This document shows positions 42,482-50,429 of a stretch of DNA of 64,000 bases, piece after piece. The translations under genes were made by a program, and so were the position numbers. Origin of the DNA: Duganella sp. CF458 (GTDB lineage: Bacteria > Pseudomonadota > Gammaproteobacteria > Burkholderiales > Burkholderiaceae_D); contig NZ_FOOF01000015.1 in NCBI RefSeq assembly GCF_900113115.1, positions 101,966-165,965 of the forward strand, in the 5' to 3' direction. The notes beneath the pieces were generated by a model. That model was not told the DNA's origin. It ran no database searches and worked only from the letters and a program-made list of their open reading frames with translations. The first letter of the stretch is position 1. Each line of letters starts with the position of its first letter.

Positions 42482-42531
42482 ACCGGAAGACAAGTGTCAG
42501 GCCCTGTGGGTCTGACACTGCTTTACCGGTT
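42481..42531. terminator. Bidirectional terminator between OYE and metallo-hydrolase genes
   Basis: AGTGTCAG (42493-42500) pairs with CTGACACT (42512-42519) over an 11-nt loop. An outer pair AACCGG/CCGGTT (42481-42486 and 42526-42531) extends the structure. It lies exactly between the convergent stops. There is no T run on either side, so it may work with Rho. Confidence 0.6.
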
Positions 42532-43469
42532 TAGCGGTTCGCCGAATAGTTCACCGGGAAGAACTTATACCCCTTCCCTTCACTACGCAGATGCCCCACG
42601 CCCGGGAACGGCAAATGCGCCGCTCCCATCCAATACCCCTGCTTCGCCGCCTCGGCAAACGCCGCCTTGCGCTGCGCCAGCGCCGCTTTCGAATCGCTGT
42701 CGAAATCAATCGTCACGCCTGGATCGGGGAACTGCACCGCCGCGTTGTGCATCAAGTCGCCAATCAGCACCAGCTTCTGCCCCTTGCTCTCCACCACATA
42801 GGTAGTGTGGCCCGGCGTATGCCCATAGCTCGAAGTCGAACGCACGCCCGGCACCAGTTCGGTATTGCCCTCAAACGGCTTCACCTTGCCGGCATAGCCC
42901 GACACCGCATTGATCGGCCCCTGGAAATTGCCCTTCGCCTCGGCGCTGGCATTGTCCAGGTTCGCCTTGCTCAGGAAATAATTCGCATCGTGCTTATCCA
43001 TACGCACCACGGCATTCGGGAATGCCGGCTTGTCCAGCACACCCAGGCCGCCGACGTGGTCGCCGTGCAGGTGGGTGATGTAGATCTCGTCGACCTGCTC
43101 CGGCTGGTATCCGGCCGCTTTCAGGCTGGACACGAGATTGCCAAGGGTCGGGCCAAACAGGCCGCCGGCTCCGGTATCGATCAGCACCAGCTTCGCGCCG
43201 GTATTGACCAGGAAGGCGTTGACCGAGGTTTCAACCGGCGCTTTCAGGAAGCTGTGCCCCAGCGCCTTGGTGGTTTTTTCCGGCTTCTGGTGCAGCAGCT
43301 TATCCATTGGCAGGTCAACCGTGCCGTCGCTCAAAACGGTCACTTCGAAGTCGCCCACCGCCATGCGGTAGAAGCCTGGCGCCTGGGTCTTCACCATCGG
43401 CGCGGCAGCGTGGGCGGCGCCTGCCATGGCGGCAAATGCGAACGGTACGGCGAGCTTTTTCAGGATCAT
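42531..43469 (-). CDS. Secreted metallo-beta-lactamase-fold hydrolase (lactonase-like)
   Basis: 312 aa with a signal peptide (about 1-22). The zinc motif THLHGDH is at 132-138, a second His in SYGHTPGHTTYVV, and Asp in VLIGDLMHNA. The spacing and the SVNAFLVNTGAKLVLIDTGA strand resemble AttM/AiiA-type lactonases and related methyl-parathion-hydrolase proteins. Whether it quenches acyl-homoserine lactones cannot be told. It sits 51 bp downstream of the Fap-like operon, after its terminator, and is probably independent. Confidence 0.9.
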   Translation of the reverse strand: MILKKLAVPFAFAAMAGAAHAAAPMVKTQAPGFYRMAVGDFEVTVLSDGTVDLPMDKLLHQKPEKTTKALGHSFLKAPVETSVNAFLVNTGAKLVLIDTGAGGLFGPTLGNLVSSLKAAGYQPEQVDEIYITHLHGDHVGGLGVLDKPAFPNAVVRMDKHDANYFLSKANLDNASAEAKGNFQGPINAVSGYAGKVKPFEGNTELVPGVRSTSSYGHTPGHTTYVVESKGQKLVLIGDLMHNAAVQFPDPGVTIDFDSDSKAALAQRKAAFAEAAKQGYWMGAAHLPFPGVGHLRSEGKGYKFFPVNYSANR

Positions 43470-43490
43470 TCGATCTCCTTGTTGTTAGTT

Positions 43491-43514
43491 GCCAAAACGC
43501 TAGATTAGCGTAAA
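43491..43514 (-). terminator. Candidate terminator of the Fap-like operon
   Basis: On the minus strand ACGCTA-ATC-TAGCGT (43511-43497) is followed by TTTT. The perfect 6-bp stem with a 3-nt loop lies 10 nt after the stop of the FapF-like gene. The stem is short, so it is only moderately convincing. Confidence 0.45.
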
Positions 43515-43520
43515 CAGCAA

Positions 43521-44783
43521 CTACATGCTCGTCGGTACGCGTAGCATGACGGAGACATCCGGGGTGTCGCGCGTCAGCCCGGCGCCCACCGAAACATTGA
43601 CCGTCCGTTTCGCATTCAGGCGGTAGGAAAGTCCCACCAGCAAGGTGCCCAGTTGCGTACGCACCGAGCCGGGGCCAGGGACGCCGTTTTGCCGGGTGCG
43701 GGCAATCGAGCTGTGGTCGTAGCCGAAGCTGATGGAAGCCTTTTCGTTCAGCGCCAGGCCGATGCCGAAATTGAAGCCGATAACTGCGCCGGGCTTGACC
43801 GTGCCGAGCGGCTCGCGCTCGCCATCGAGCACCAAGCGGCTCAGGTTCTTGCGCTGGAAGTTGTACAGGTAGCTGACACTGCCAAACAACACGGCGGGAT
43901 CGCTCGGATAGAGCCAGGTCAGGCTGGGCTGCAAAGCGTAAAAGCCGGAACCGGTCGGCAACTCCAGCGGCAAGCCGGTGCCGGTCGCATTCTCTCCGAT
44001 GCAGCGCCGCACGCAATCGGTCACGACATCAAACGGATCGCGGCCAGTGCGGGTCTTGAAGCGCAGCCCGGCAATGTAATACGCCTTGTCGGCGCCGCCC
44101 TCGTTGAGCTGGTGGCGCAGCGAAAGCTCGACGTCTCCCATGGCGCGGCCGCTGACGTCGAATACCTTCTCCACCGCAGTGCCGGTAAATACCTCGCGGC
44201 TCACGGTCGAATCGGAGCGGTAAATATACGGCAGGCGCAGTTCAAGCTCGGTGCGATTGCTCAAGCCGTAGCGCCCGCTCAGGGTGGCGGTGCTCGTATT
44301 GCGCTTCACTTCGCGCACGTCGATCAAGCCGATCAGCAAAGCCGGGATGATGGTGTAGCCAACCAAGGCGACCCGGTTGCTGGACGAATAGCCGAACTGG
44401 AACGCCGGCTCCAGCACCAGCTTGCCGCGTGCGGTCAGCACGCCCGGGCTTTCGAAGATCGGGGCCACTTCCGGCGGCTTGGTGTCGCGTTTCGGGGGCT
44501 GGCCGACGGCCAGCGCCGGCTGCTGCGCCCCGCCCGGCGGCGGGACGTTGGGCTGCGGCTGGCTTTGCGCAGCGCCACCGGTGCCGCGCGCGGCGGCCAG
44601 GCGCTCCTCCGCCACCTGGCGCCGCAAGTCCTCCAGCAAGGCGCGTTGTTCCGCCAACGCCTGCCTTAACTCGGTCAACTCGGCCGCCAGTTCGGCATTG
44701 CTGCGCTGCTGCGCTGGCACTTGCGCCAGCGCCGTCTCGCTCGCAAGAATCAGCATCCCGGCCGCGAATTTCTTTGAAAGCAT
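43521..44783 (-). CDS. FapF-like outer-membrane beta-barrel with N-terminal coiled coil
   Basis: 420 aa; the ATG at 44783 follows GGGAGGGAG. After the signal peptide (ending ALAQ) a heptad-patterned segment (NAELAAELTELRQALAEQRA onward, about 27-63) forms a coiled coil. A Pro-rich linker follows, then a barrel of about 300 residues of the phenol-degradation MetA-like family (LSGRYGLSNRTELELRLPYI; GAVIGFNFGIGLALNEKASI). Coiled coil plus barrel is the architecture of FapF, the trimeric pore that exports Pseudomonas Fap amyloid. Last gene of the operon, as fapF is. Confidence 0.8.
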   Translation of the reverse strand: MLSKKFAAGMLILASETALAQVPAQQRSNAELAAELTELRQALAEQRALLEDLRRQVAEERLAAARGTGGAAQSQPQPNVPPPGGAQQPALAVGQPPKRDTKPPEVAPIFESPGVLTARGKLVLEPAFQFGYSSSNRVALVGYTIIPALLIGLIDVREVKRNTSTATLSGRYGLSNRTELELRLPYIYRSDSTVSREVFTGTAVEKVFDVSGRAMGDVELSLRHQLNEGGADKAYYIAGLRFKTRTGRDPFDVVTDCVRRCIGENATGTGLPLELPTGSGFYALQPSLTWLYPSDPAVLFGSVSYLYNFQRKNLSRLVLDGEREPLGTVKPGAVIGFNFGIGLALNEKASISFGYDHSSIARTRQNGVPGPGSVRTQLGTLLVGLSYRLNAKRTVNVSVGAGLTRDTPDVSVMLRVPTSM

Positions 44784-44793
44784 CGCTCCCTCC

Positions 44794-45213
44794 CTAGCGG
44801 GGCACAATGACGTTCGATAAGGCCTGGCGCAGGTTGCCCTCCAGGTTCATGCTTTTCAATGCCGACAGCGCGTTGACCGTGAGGTCGATGGTGGTCAGGC
44901 TGCGGATCAACTGCCCGTTCGTATTGTTCTGCACCAGCATCGGCGCCAGCGCCGCGCCGGCCTCCGGCGAATTGGCCAGCCGCGTCATATCGGCCAGTTC
45001 GACGCGATTGCGTGCCACCACCACGCCATTCACTTCGACCATGCGCTCCACACCCAGCGCCACCAGCAAGCCGCTGCCGTTCTCGAAACCGCCCCGCGCT
45101 TGTTCCAACTGCGCGTCCGGCGCCGCTGCCCAGCCCTCAGGCGGCCCCTGCGCCATGGCAGGCATTGCCAGCAACAGCATCCATCCCGCGGCAGCCTTGA
45201 TTGCTCGTCTCAT
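44794..45213 (-). CDS. Small secreted protein in the fapE position
   Basis: 139 aa; GGGAGGGCGGC precedes the ATG at 45213. The longer frame upstream lies within the C39 gene and is rejected. Signal peptide about 1-22 (MLLLAMPAMA). The mature protein has EQARGGFENGSGLLVALGVE (a sequence like those in bacteriocin-type leaders and Fap partner proteins), then VNGVVVARNRVELADMTRLA and a NNTNGQLIRSLTTIDLTVNA tail. The position between FapD-like and FapF-like genes equals that of fapE. The role as minor fibre component or chaperone is inferred. Confidence 0.75.
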   Translation of the reverse strand: MRRAIKAAAGWMLLLAMPAMAQGPPEGWAAAPDAQLEQARGGFENGSGLLVALGVERMVEVNGVVVARNRVELADMTRLANSPEAGAALAPMLVQNNTNGQLIRSLTTIDLTVNALSALKSMNLEGNLRQALSNVIVPR

Positions 45214-45224
45214 GCCGCCCTCCC

Positions 45225-45893
45225 TCAAAAATCGCTGGAACCCAGCTTCGGTACTGTCACGTCCTGCAGGCTGTCGCGCAAGATGCCGTCCGACAGCATC
45301 GCCTGCGGCGCCACGCGCCACTCCGCCAATTCATTAAAGCGCGCCTTGCCGGGACGGCCATGGATCACGAACAGCAAGCGGTTCTGCCAGATTGCTTCAA
45401 AGCCCTGGCGCGACAAGGCACGCGTACCGCCGGCGGGGTCGCCAAGCAGCACCCGCCCGCCCTGCACGCCCTTGACAACGACAAAGTGCCGATAGCCGTT
45501 ATCGGCTACCAGCACGATCGCCGGCAAACCGGCCTGCGCCAGTTTGTCCAACGGCTGCTCGAAGCCGTCCGCTGTAAAACCGCGCGTGGCCAGGTATCGC
45601 TTCATGTCCAGCAGCGAAAAACCTTCGCGGCGGATGCGCGGCTGGTCGCCGCCGACAAACATGTCACGGAAGATCTCTTGCTCCGTGACCGGAAAATCGT
45701 AGTGATGACTGAGCAGGGTTGCCAACGCCGCCGAGCCACAACTGAAATCGTATTGCTGCCGCACCGTGGTGCGGAACCGCGCCTCTTTCAGGCTAGTCAC
45801 CGGCAAGACAAAGCTGGCGCCGCCGGCTGAAAAGTCGGCGGCCTGCGCGGCAAATGCCGGCAGCAATGCCAGAACGCTGATGAGGCGTCTCAT
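45225..45893 (-). CDS. C39-type cysteine peptidase, FapD-like, periplasmic
   Basis: 222 aa with a signal peptide (about 1-19). The peptidase C39 core contains the nucleophile Cys52 in YDFSCGSAALATLL, His136 in GYRHFVVVKGV and Asp152 in LLGDPAGGT. It has no ABC transporter domain, as in FapD of Pseudomonas, which is needed for Fap amyloid assembly. The natural substrate may be a double-Gly-like motif in the operon's secreted proteins (for example MRGG/ARGG in the two 139-aa proteins); this is inference. The start overlaps the preceding gene by 4 nt (ATGA). Confidence 0.85.
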   Translation of the reverse strand: MRRLISVLALLPAFAAQAADFSAGGASFVLPVTSLKEARFRTTVRQQYDFSCGSAALATLLSHHYDFPVTEQEIFRDMFVGGDQPRIRREGFSLLDMKRYLATRGFTADGFEQPLDKLAQAGLPAIVLVADNGYRHFVVVKGVQGGRVLLGDPAGGTRALSRQGFEAIWQNRLLFVIHGRPGKARFNELAEWRVAPQAMLSDGILRDSLQDVTVPKLGSSDF

Positions 45894-46309
45894 TTGATCT
45901 GCACGTTGACGATGGTTGCATTCTGGATCAGCACGTTGGCGCCGGAATTCTGGATCACCATCGGCATTCCCGACGCGTTGCTGAACGCGCCGTCGGTCAC
46001 GATATTGGCGCCGGTCACAACGTTTACCGCGCTGTTATTGGCCACCGTACCGGCCAACTTCATATCGCTCCACGGCGCGTCGCTGCCGCCGCGCATCTGT
46101 TCAAGACGCTCATCCTGCGCGGGGCGCTCCTTTTCGGCCATCACTGGAAGCGCTTGCGGCGCCAGTCGCGCTTCAGGCGGGGACGGGCCCGCCGCTGTGG
46201 CCAGCGGGCCAAGCGGAAGCGCGCCCATCCAAGGGGCTGCCTCCGCCAAGCCCGGCACCAGTAAGGCGCACAGGGCCAGGACTTGCACTGGCCTGCCTAA
46301 GCTTTGCAT
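45890..46309 (-). CDS. Small Fap-like secreted protein (139 aa)
   Basis: Signal peptide about 1-24. The middle contains DERLEQMRGGSDAPWSDMKL, and the C-terminus VNVVTGANIVTDGAFSNASG followed by MPMVIQNSGANVLIQNATIV. The QNSGxNxLIQ phrase recurs as QNNGMSSLVQQSVNVQANL at the end of the upstream glycine-rich protein, tying the two together as partners. Such Asn/Gln/Val-rich ends are typical of Fap-type amyloid subunits. It begins 13 nt after the fibre gene stop. Confidence 0.75.
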   Translation of the reverse strand: MQSLGRPVQVLALCALLVPGLAEAAPWMGALPLGPLATAAGPSPPEARLAPQALPVMAEKERPAQDERLEQMRGGSDAPWSDMKLAGTVANNSAVNVVTGANIVTDGAFSNASGMPMVIQNSGANVLIQNATIVNVQIK

Positions 46310-46322
46310 GATGCCGCGCGGG

Positions 46323-48119
46323 TTACTTGCCCACGGCCAGGTTGGCCTGCACGTTCACGCTCTGCTGCACCAGCGAAGACATGCCGTTGTTCTGGCTGAT
46401 CACCATGATGCCGGCGGCCGATTGGCCGACGCCGCTCATGGTATTCGACATGTCGAAGGTGCCTGCCGTGACGGAGTTGGTGCCGCCAGCCCCGCCATTG
46501 CCGCCTGTGGCATTGCCGCCGGTCGCTGCGCCAGCGGTATTGGTGCCGCCGTCGCCGCCCGCACCCGCCACATTGCCGCCGCCGCCCGCACCGCCGGCAC
46601 CGCCGTCACCGGCCGTGGCACTGCCGTTGGTCGCAGCACCACCAGTACCCGCCGCGCCGGTTCCGCTGCCGCCCGTCGCGGCCCCACCCGTGCCGCCGGT
46701 GGCGCCGCCGCTCGAGCCGGCAGTATTGCTTGCCATGCCGCTGGATCCGCCGTTGCCGCCATTGCCGCCTGCCGCCCCGGCGCCGCCGGTGCTGGTGCCA
46801 TTGCCGCCAGCTGCACCGCCACCGCCTGCGCCGCCGGTACCCGATGCACCTGCGCCACCATTGGCCGCTACCGCGCCACTGCCGCCTCCGGCACCTGAGC
46901 TATTGGCCCCGCCGGCAGCACCATTGCCTGCGGTATTGCTTGCCGCCGCCCCACTGCCGCCAGCCGCGCCGGCACCGCCCCCACCACCGGCGCCGCCCGT
47001 GCCGCCAGCGCCACTGGTACCGGCACCGGAAGTAGAAGCGTTGCCGGAACTAGCCGCTTGGGCGTCCGCCGAACCGGTCGTTCCGCCAGTGCTGTTCTGG
47101 TCACCCATGCCTGGGATGGTCAGCGGCTCGGTGCCGCTGGTGCCATTCGAGGCGGTATTGCTGGAGCCCGCGCTGCCGCTCGATGCGGCGCCGCCGGCCG
47201 AATTTTGCGACGACGTCGCAGCACCGGAGGCAACACTGCCGGTGGCACCCGACATGCCGCCAGCGCCTGCCGCACCGCCAGCCCCGCCGGCGCCGCCGGC
47301 GCCGCCGCTGGCTGCACCGGTCGCGCCGCCGTCACCACCGCGTGCACCGGTTGCGGCACCGGTCGCGCCGCCCGCGCCGCTGCCCGCAGTACCGACCAGG
47401 CCGCCAGCTCCGCCAGCCGCCGCACCGCCTGCGCCACCTGCACCGCCGGCGCCAGCCACCACGCTGCCGCCTGCGCCACCGGCACCGCCTTCGCCGCCGC
47501 GCGCACCATCACCGCCGCGGCCGCTTGCCGCGCCGGCAGCCAGGCCGCCGGCACCCGTCGTGCCGCCCGTCCCTGCCCCGGCGGACGCTGCACCGCCCGA
47601 CCCGCCGCCACCGCTGCCATTCCCGCCGAGTGCGCTGCCGTTGAAGGCGACACCGCCGGCTGCACCTGCCGCACCGGCGCCACCGTTCGACATGCCGCCC
47701 GCGCCGCCCGTGCCGCTGGCAGTGCCACCGGCTGCGCCGCCGCCAATCGCACCGGCGCCCGCACCGCCATTGGCATTGCCGCCGTTATTGGCGACGTTGC
47801 CGATATTGTTGATCGTGTTATTGGTGACGGTGCCGGTCAGGGTACTGACTGCGGTCGCTGTCGAAGTATTGAAAGCATTGGTCATTGACGATGTCGCCGT
47901 GGCGCCATTGTTGGCCGCCGCGGCGCCGGCAGCGGCGGCATCGGCTGCGCCGCTACTGTTGTTGTTGGCATTCGCCTGGCTGCTGTCCTGGGTGGCTGTG
48001 GAATTGTCGTTGGCCTGGGCGCCGGGGCCCGCCTGGTTCACGTTAGGCGGCGGTGTCTCCTGCGCAAATGCACTACCCATCGCCAGTGCGATGGCTGCTG
48101 CAAGCAATGTCTTCTTCAT
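46323..48119 (-). CDS. Gly/Ala-rich secreted fibre-like protein, putative Fap-type amyloid subunit
   Basis: 598 aa from the ATG at 48119 (GAGGACGAG before it). Signal peptide MKKTLLAAAIALAMGSAFA. Next comes an Asn/Ser/Thr-rich part (TVTNNTINNIGNVANNGGNA), then more than 400 residues made almost only of Gly, Ala, Ser, Thr and Asn in GGAGGAG-like runs. A distinct C-terminal domain ends AGIMVISQNNGMSSLVQQSV and NVQANLAVGK. The end domain is Fap-like; the glycine block recalls PE-PGRS or silk. The gene is preceded by a sigma-54 promoter and two palindromes. I infer an extracellular fibre subunit exported by the FapF-like pore. The Gly block may vary in length between strains. Confidence 0.75.
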   Translation of the reverse strand: MKKTLLAAAIALAMGSAFAQETPPPNVNQAGPGAQANDNSTATQDSSQANANNNSSGAADAAAAGAAAANNGATATSSMTNAFNTSTATAVSTLTGTVTNNTINNIGNVANNGGNANGGAGAGAIGGGAAGGTASGTGGAGGMSNGGAGAAGAAGGVAFNGSALGGNGSGGGGSGGAASAGAGTGGTTGAGGLAAGAASGRGGDGARGGEGGAGGAGGSVVAGAGGAGGAGGAAAGGAGGLVGTAGSGAGGATGAATGARGGDGGATGAASGGAGGAGGAGGAAGAGGMSGATGSVASGAATSSQNSAGGAASSGSAGSSNTASNGTSGTEPLTIPGMGDQNSTGGTTGSADAQAASSGNASTSGAGTSGAGGTGGAGGGGGAGAAGGSGAAASNTAGNGAAGGANSSGAGGGSGAVAANGGAGASGTGGAGGGGAAGGNGTSTGGAGAAGGNGGNGGSSGMASNTAGSSGGATGGTGGAATGGSGTGAAGTGGAATNGSATAGDGGAGGAGGGGNVAGAGGDGGTNTAGAATGGNATGGNGGAGGTNSVTAGTFDMSNTMSGVGQSAAGIMVISQNNGMSSLVQQSVNVQANLAVGK

Positions 48120-48180
48120 CTCGTCCTCGCTGATGTCGTGTTTTTCAAGTACCCGCAATACTGGGGCTTGAACCGATATC

Positions 48181-48196
48181 GCAAGCTTGATGCCAC
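48181..48196 (-). promoter_or_regulatory. Sigma-54 (-24/-12) promoter of the Fap-like operon
   Basis: The minus strand reads GTGGCATCAAGCTTGC: TGGCAT at the -24 element and TTGC at the -12 element, with exactly 10 nt between the invariant GG and GC. Transcription would start near 48170, about 50 nt before the ATG at 48119. It differs from the consensus TGGCAC-N5-TTGC at one base. The adjacent sigma-54 activator gene supports it. Confidence 0.75.
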
Positions 48197-48270
48197 CCTG
48201 ACTAAGCTGTTGAAATTGCTCGACTTTGATGCGGCGGCGCAGCGAGTGGCGTGCATGACGGAGGTCAGTT

Positions 48271-48288
48271 TGTCACTTCCTTGTGACA
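48271..48288. promoter_or_regulatory. Upstream activator palindrome, proximal copy
   Basis: TGTCAC-N6-GTGACA, a perfect 6-bp inverted repeat, centred about 110 bp upstream of the expected start of transcription. It has the same architecture as the distal copy at 48341. Confidence 0.65.
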
Positions 48289-48340
48289 CGCCACCCGCCA
48301 CAAGTGCCTACCACCATAGGAGACAAGGAGTGCGCGGAAA

Positions 48341-48358
48341 CGTCACATTTTTGTGACG
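48341..48358. promoter_or_regulatory. Upstream activator palindrome, distal copy
   Basis: CGTCAC-N6-GTGACG, a perfect inverted repeat centred about 180 bp upstream of the expected start and 70 bp from the proximal copy. It ends 15 nt before the stop codon of the sigma-54 activator gene, the likely binder. Confidence 0.65.
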
Positions 48359-48373
48359 CGGCTATTCGTCGGT

Positions 48374-49717
48374 TCAGTCTTCACCGCGTCGCGACGGGCG
48401 CTGGATGCCGTGTTTCGCCATCAGGCGATACAAGGTCATGCGCGAGACACCGAGTTCGCGCGCCACCGACGTGATGCTGTGTCCCGCATCGATGCGGCCT
48501 TGCAGCGTGAGCCGCTCGGCACTGGCGCGCGCCGTGTCGAGGTCTTCGGCAATAGCGGCGCTGTCGAAGCCATCGAGCTCAAGGTCGTGCGGCTGGATCA
48601 GGGCGCCGTCGGCCATCACGGCCGCGCGCCGTACACGGTTCAGCAGTTCGCGCACGTTGCCGGGCCAGTCGTGCGCCCGCAGTGCCCGCAGCGCACTGTT
48701 GCTGAAGCCGCGCACGCGGCGTGCACGTTCGGTGGCGTAACTGTGGAAGACTTCCTCCGCCAACGGCACCACATCGTCGCGCCGCTCGCGCAAGGCCGGC
48801 ACCTGCAAGGTCAGGACGTTGAGCCGGTAGAACAAGTCTTCCCGGAAATGACCGCGTTCGACCGCATCTCCCAGCTTGACATGCGACGCAGCGATCACAC
48901 GGGCATCGACCGGCACGCTGCGCGTGCCGCCCACGCGATAAATGGTCTTTTCCTGCAAGAAGCGCAGCAGGTTGGCCTGCAGCTCCAATGGCAAGTCGCC
49001 GATCTCATCGAGGAAAATGGAACCGCCGCTGGCCGACTCGATCAGCCCGCATTTGCCCGGACCGGCGCCGGTAAAAGCGCCTTTCTCGTAGCCAAACAAT
49101 TCCGATTGCACCAGCGAGGCCGGAATCGCACCGCAATTGATGGGTACGAACGGCCCATTGCTGCGCCCCGAGTGCTCGTGTATTGCACGCGCCACCAGTT
49201 CCTTGCCGGTGCCGCTTTCGCCCCAGATCAGCACCGGCGCATCGGCGCCGGCGACTTTCAGTACCTGCTGGCGCAGCAGCGTGATGGCGGTGCTGCGCCC
49301 GGTCAGGCGCATCGCCTGGCATTCTTCCGGCAAATGGCCGAGGCCGGCAAGCGCCGCCAGGCCAAGCGCGTGCCCCAGCGTATGGCTGAGGCGCCCGGCA
49401 TCCAGCGGCCAGGTATGGAAATCGACGCAATGGTCATGCACCAGTTGCCGGAAAGCCGCTTGTTCCAGCGCCTGCGGCAAGAACATCGCGACCCAGCGCG
49501 GCCGGCTGTGGCGGCGCAGGAAATGATCCAGCTCGGTGAGCGGACCGGTCCAGCTATCGAGCACCAGCAAGCCGACCGGGAAGTGCTGTTCGCGCAACGC
49601 CGCCGCTGCCTCGGCCAGTCCGGCCACGTGGCAGACATCGAACGTTCGGTCGGCGGCAAGCAAAGCCGCCGGCAACGCTGCCGTTGTAGCAGCGACGCAC
49701 AAGACTTGCCTAGTCAT
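48374..49717 (-). CDS. Sigma-54-dependent transcriptional activator (VpsR-like)
   Basis: 447 aa from the ATG at 49717 (AAGGTGAAATT before it; 17 further codons are open upstream). The N-terminal domain of about 120 residues resembles an atypical receiver as in VpsR and lacks an obvious phospho-acceptor cluster. The AAA+ domain is complete: Walker A GESGTGKE, the sigma-54-contacting GAFTGA loop, SIFLDEIGDLP and the R-fingers. A C-terminal Fis-type helix-turn-helix (SITSVARELGVSRMTLYRLM) binds DNA. It lies directly upstream of the Fap-like operon, whose -24/-12 promoter and paired palindromes are its probable targets. VpsR-type proteins often respond to cyclic-di-GMP and switch on biofilm genes. 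Confidence 0.92.
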   Translation of the reverse strand: MTRQVLCVAATTAALPAALLAADRTFDVCHVAGLAEAAAALREQHFPVGLLVLDSWTGPLTELDHFLRRHSRPRWVAMFLPQALEQAAFRQLVHDHCVDFHTWPLDAGRLSHTLGHALGLAALAGLGHLPEECQAMRLTGRSTAITLLRQQVLKVAGADAPVLIWGESGTGKELVARAIHEHSGRSNGPFVPINCGAIPASLVQSELFGYEKGAFTGAGPGKCGLIESASGGSIFLDEIGDLPLELQANLLRFLQEKTIYRVGGTRSVPVDARVIAASHVKLGDAVERGHFREDLFYRLNVLTLQVPALRERRDDVVPLAEEVFHSYATERARRVRGFSNSALRALRAHDWPGNVRELLNRVRRAAVMADGALIQPHDLELDGFDSAAIAEDLDTARASAERLTLQGRIDAGHSITSVARELGVSRMTLYRLMAKHGIQRPSRRGED

Positions 49718-49826
49718 AATTTCACCTTGCTGCCCAGCGACCGGGCGGGATAGAATACCGCCGCACAAATTTTCAGCACCAAGAGTTACAAACGCTCAAT
49801 GGTAGCAATCAAACAATGGGGAAGGC

Positions 49827-50429
49827 ATGGATCAATATAAGCTAGAGGCGGACAAACTGCCAACACTAAAGCAGCGCGTCGCCTTAAGGCTGTTGCATGC
49901 GTTCGGTTGGCAAATGAAGTTCAAGCCGCTGCCTGAACCACGCGGCATCGCCGTGGTCTACCCGCATACCTCGAACTGGGACTTCATCATCGGCCTGCTC
50001 GGCAAATGGGCGCTGGACCTGCCGTTCCGCTGGCTGGCCAAGGACAGCCTGTTCAAGATCCCGCTGCTGGGCCGCTGGTTCTATTACCTCGGTGGCGCCG
50101 CGGTCGACCGCAGCGCGCCGCAAGGCCTGATCCAGGCCCAGGCCGATGCCATGCTGAAGGAAGACTGGTATTGGGTCGGCATCACGCCGGAAGGCACGCG
50201 CGGCTATAAGCCTTACTGGAAGAGCGGCTTCTACCAACTGGCGCTGGCCGCCAAGGTGCCGCTGGTGCTGGTCTACATCGATTTCCCAAACAAGACGCTG
50301 GGCCTGACCGAACATGTGTGGATGACCGGCGACGAGGAAAAAGACATGGCGGCCATTCGTGCCGGTTTCGAAGGCCACCTCGGCAAGCATCCGGAACTGA
50401 TGGCGCCTATCGTCTTGCGCCAGCGCTGA
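49827..50429 (+). CDS. Lysophospholipid acyltransferase-like protein (PlsC superfamily)
   Basis: 200 aa; GGGGAAGGC precedes the ATG. It has the acyltransferase motif HTSNWDF at 47-53 (a H-x4-D variant), GAAVDRSAP and ITPEGTRG with the phosphate-binding EGTR. It lacks clear transmembrane helices except a short hydrophobic start, so it is a peripheral membrane enzyme. Donor and acceptor are unknown. Divergent from the sigma-54 activator. The last 23 nt overlap the convergent UreB-like gene. Confidence 0.9.
   Translation: MDQYKLEADKLPTLKQRVALRLLHAFGWQMKFKPLPEPRGIAVVYPHTSNWDFIIGLLGKWALDLPFRWLAKDSLFKIPLLGRWFYYLGGAAVDRSAPQGLIQAQADAMLKEDWYWVGITPEGTRGYKPYWKSGFYQLALAAKVPLVLVYIDFPNKTLGLTEHVWMTGDEEKDMAAIRAGFEGHLGKHPELMAPIVLRQR

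Noticed and set aside
46436..47888. Repetitive GC-rich DNA that could be mistaken for a CRISPR or tandem array
   Set aside because: No fixed-length repeat/spacer pattern; the repetition comes from Gly/Ala codons in an intact gene.
46327..48171. Long plus-strand open frame, Pro-rich, opposite the glycine-rich gene
   Set aside because: It is the exact antisense of GGN/GCN codons, which read as CCN/NGC; it has no ribosome site, and the minus frame has a signal peptide and a Fap-like end.
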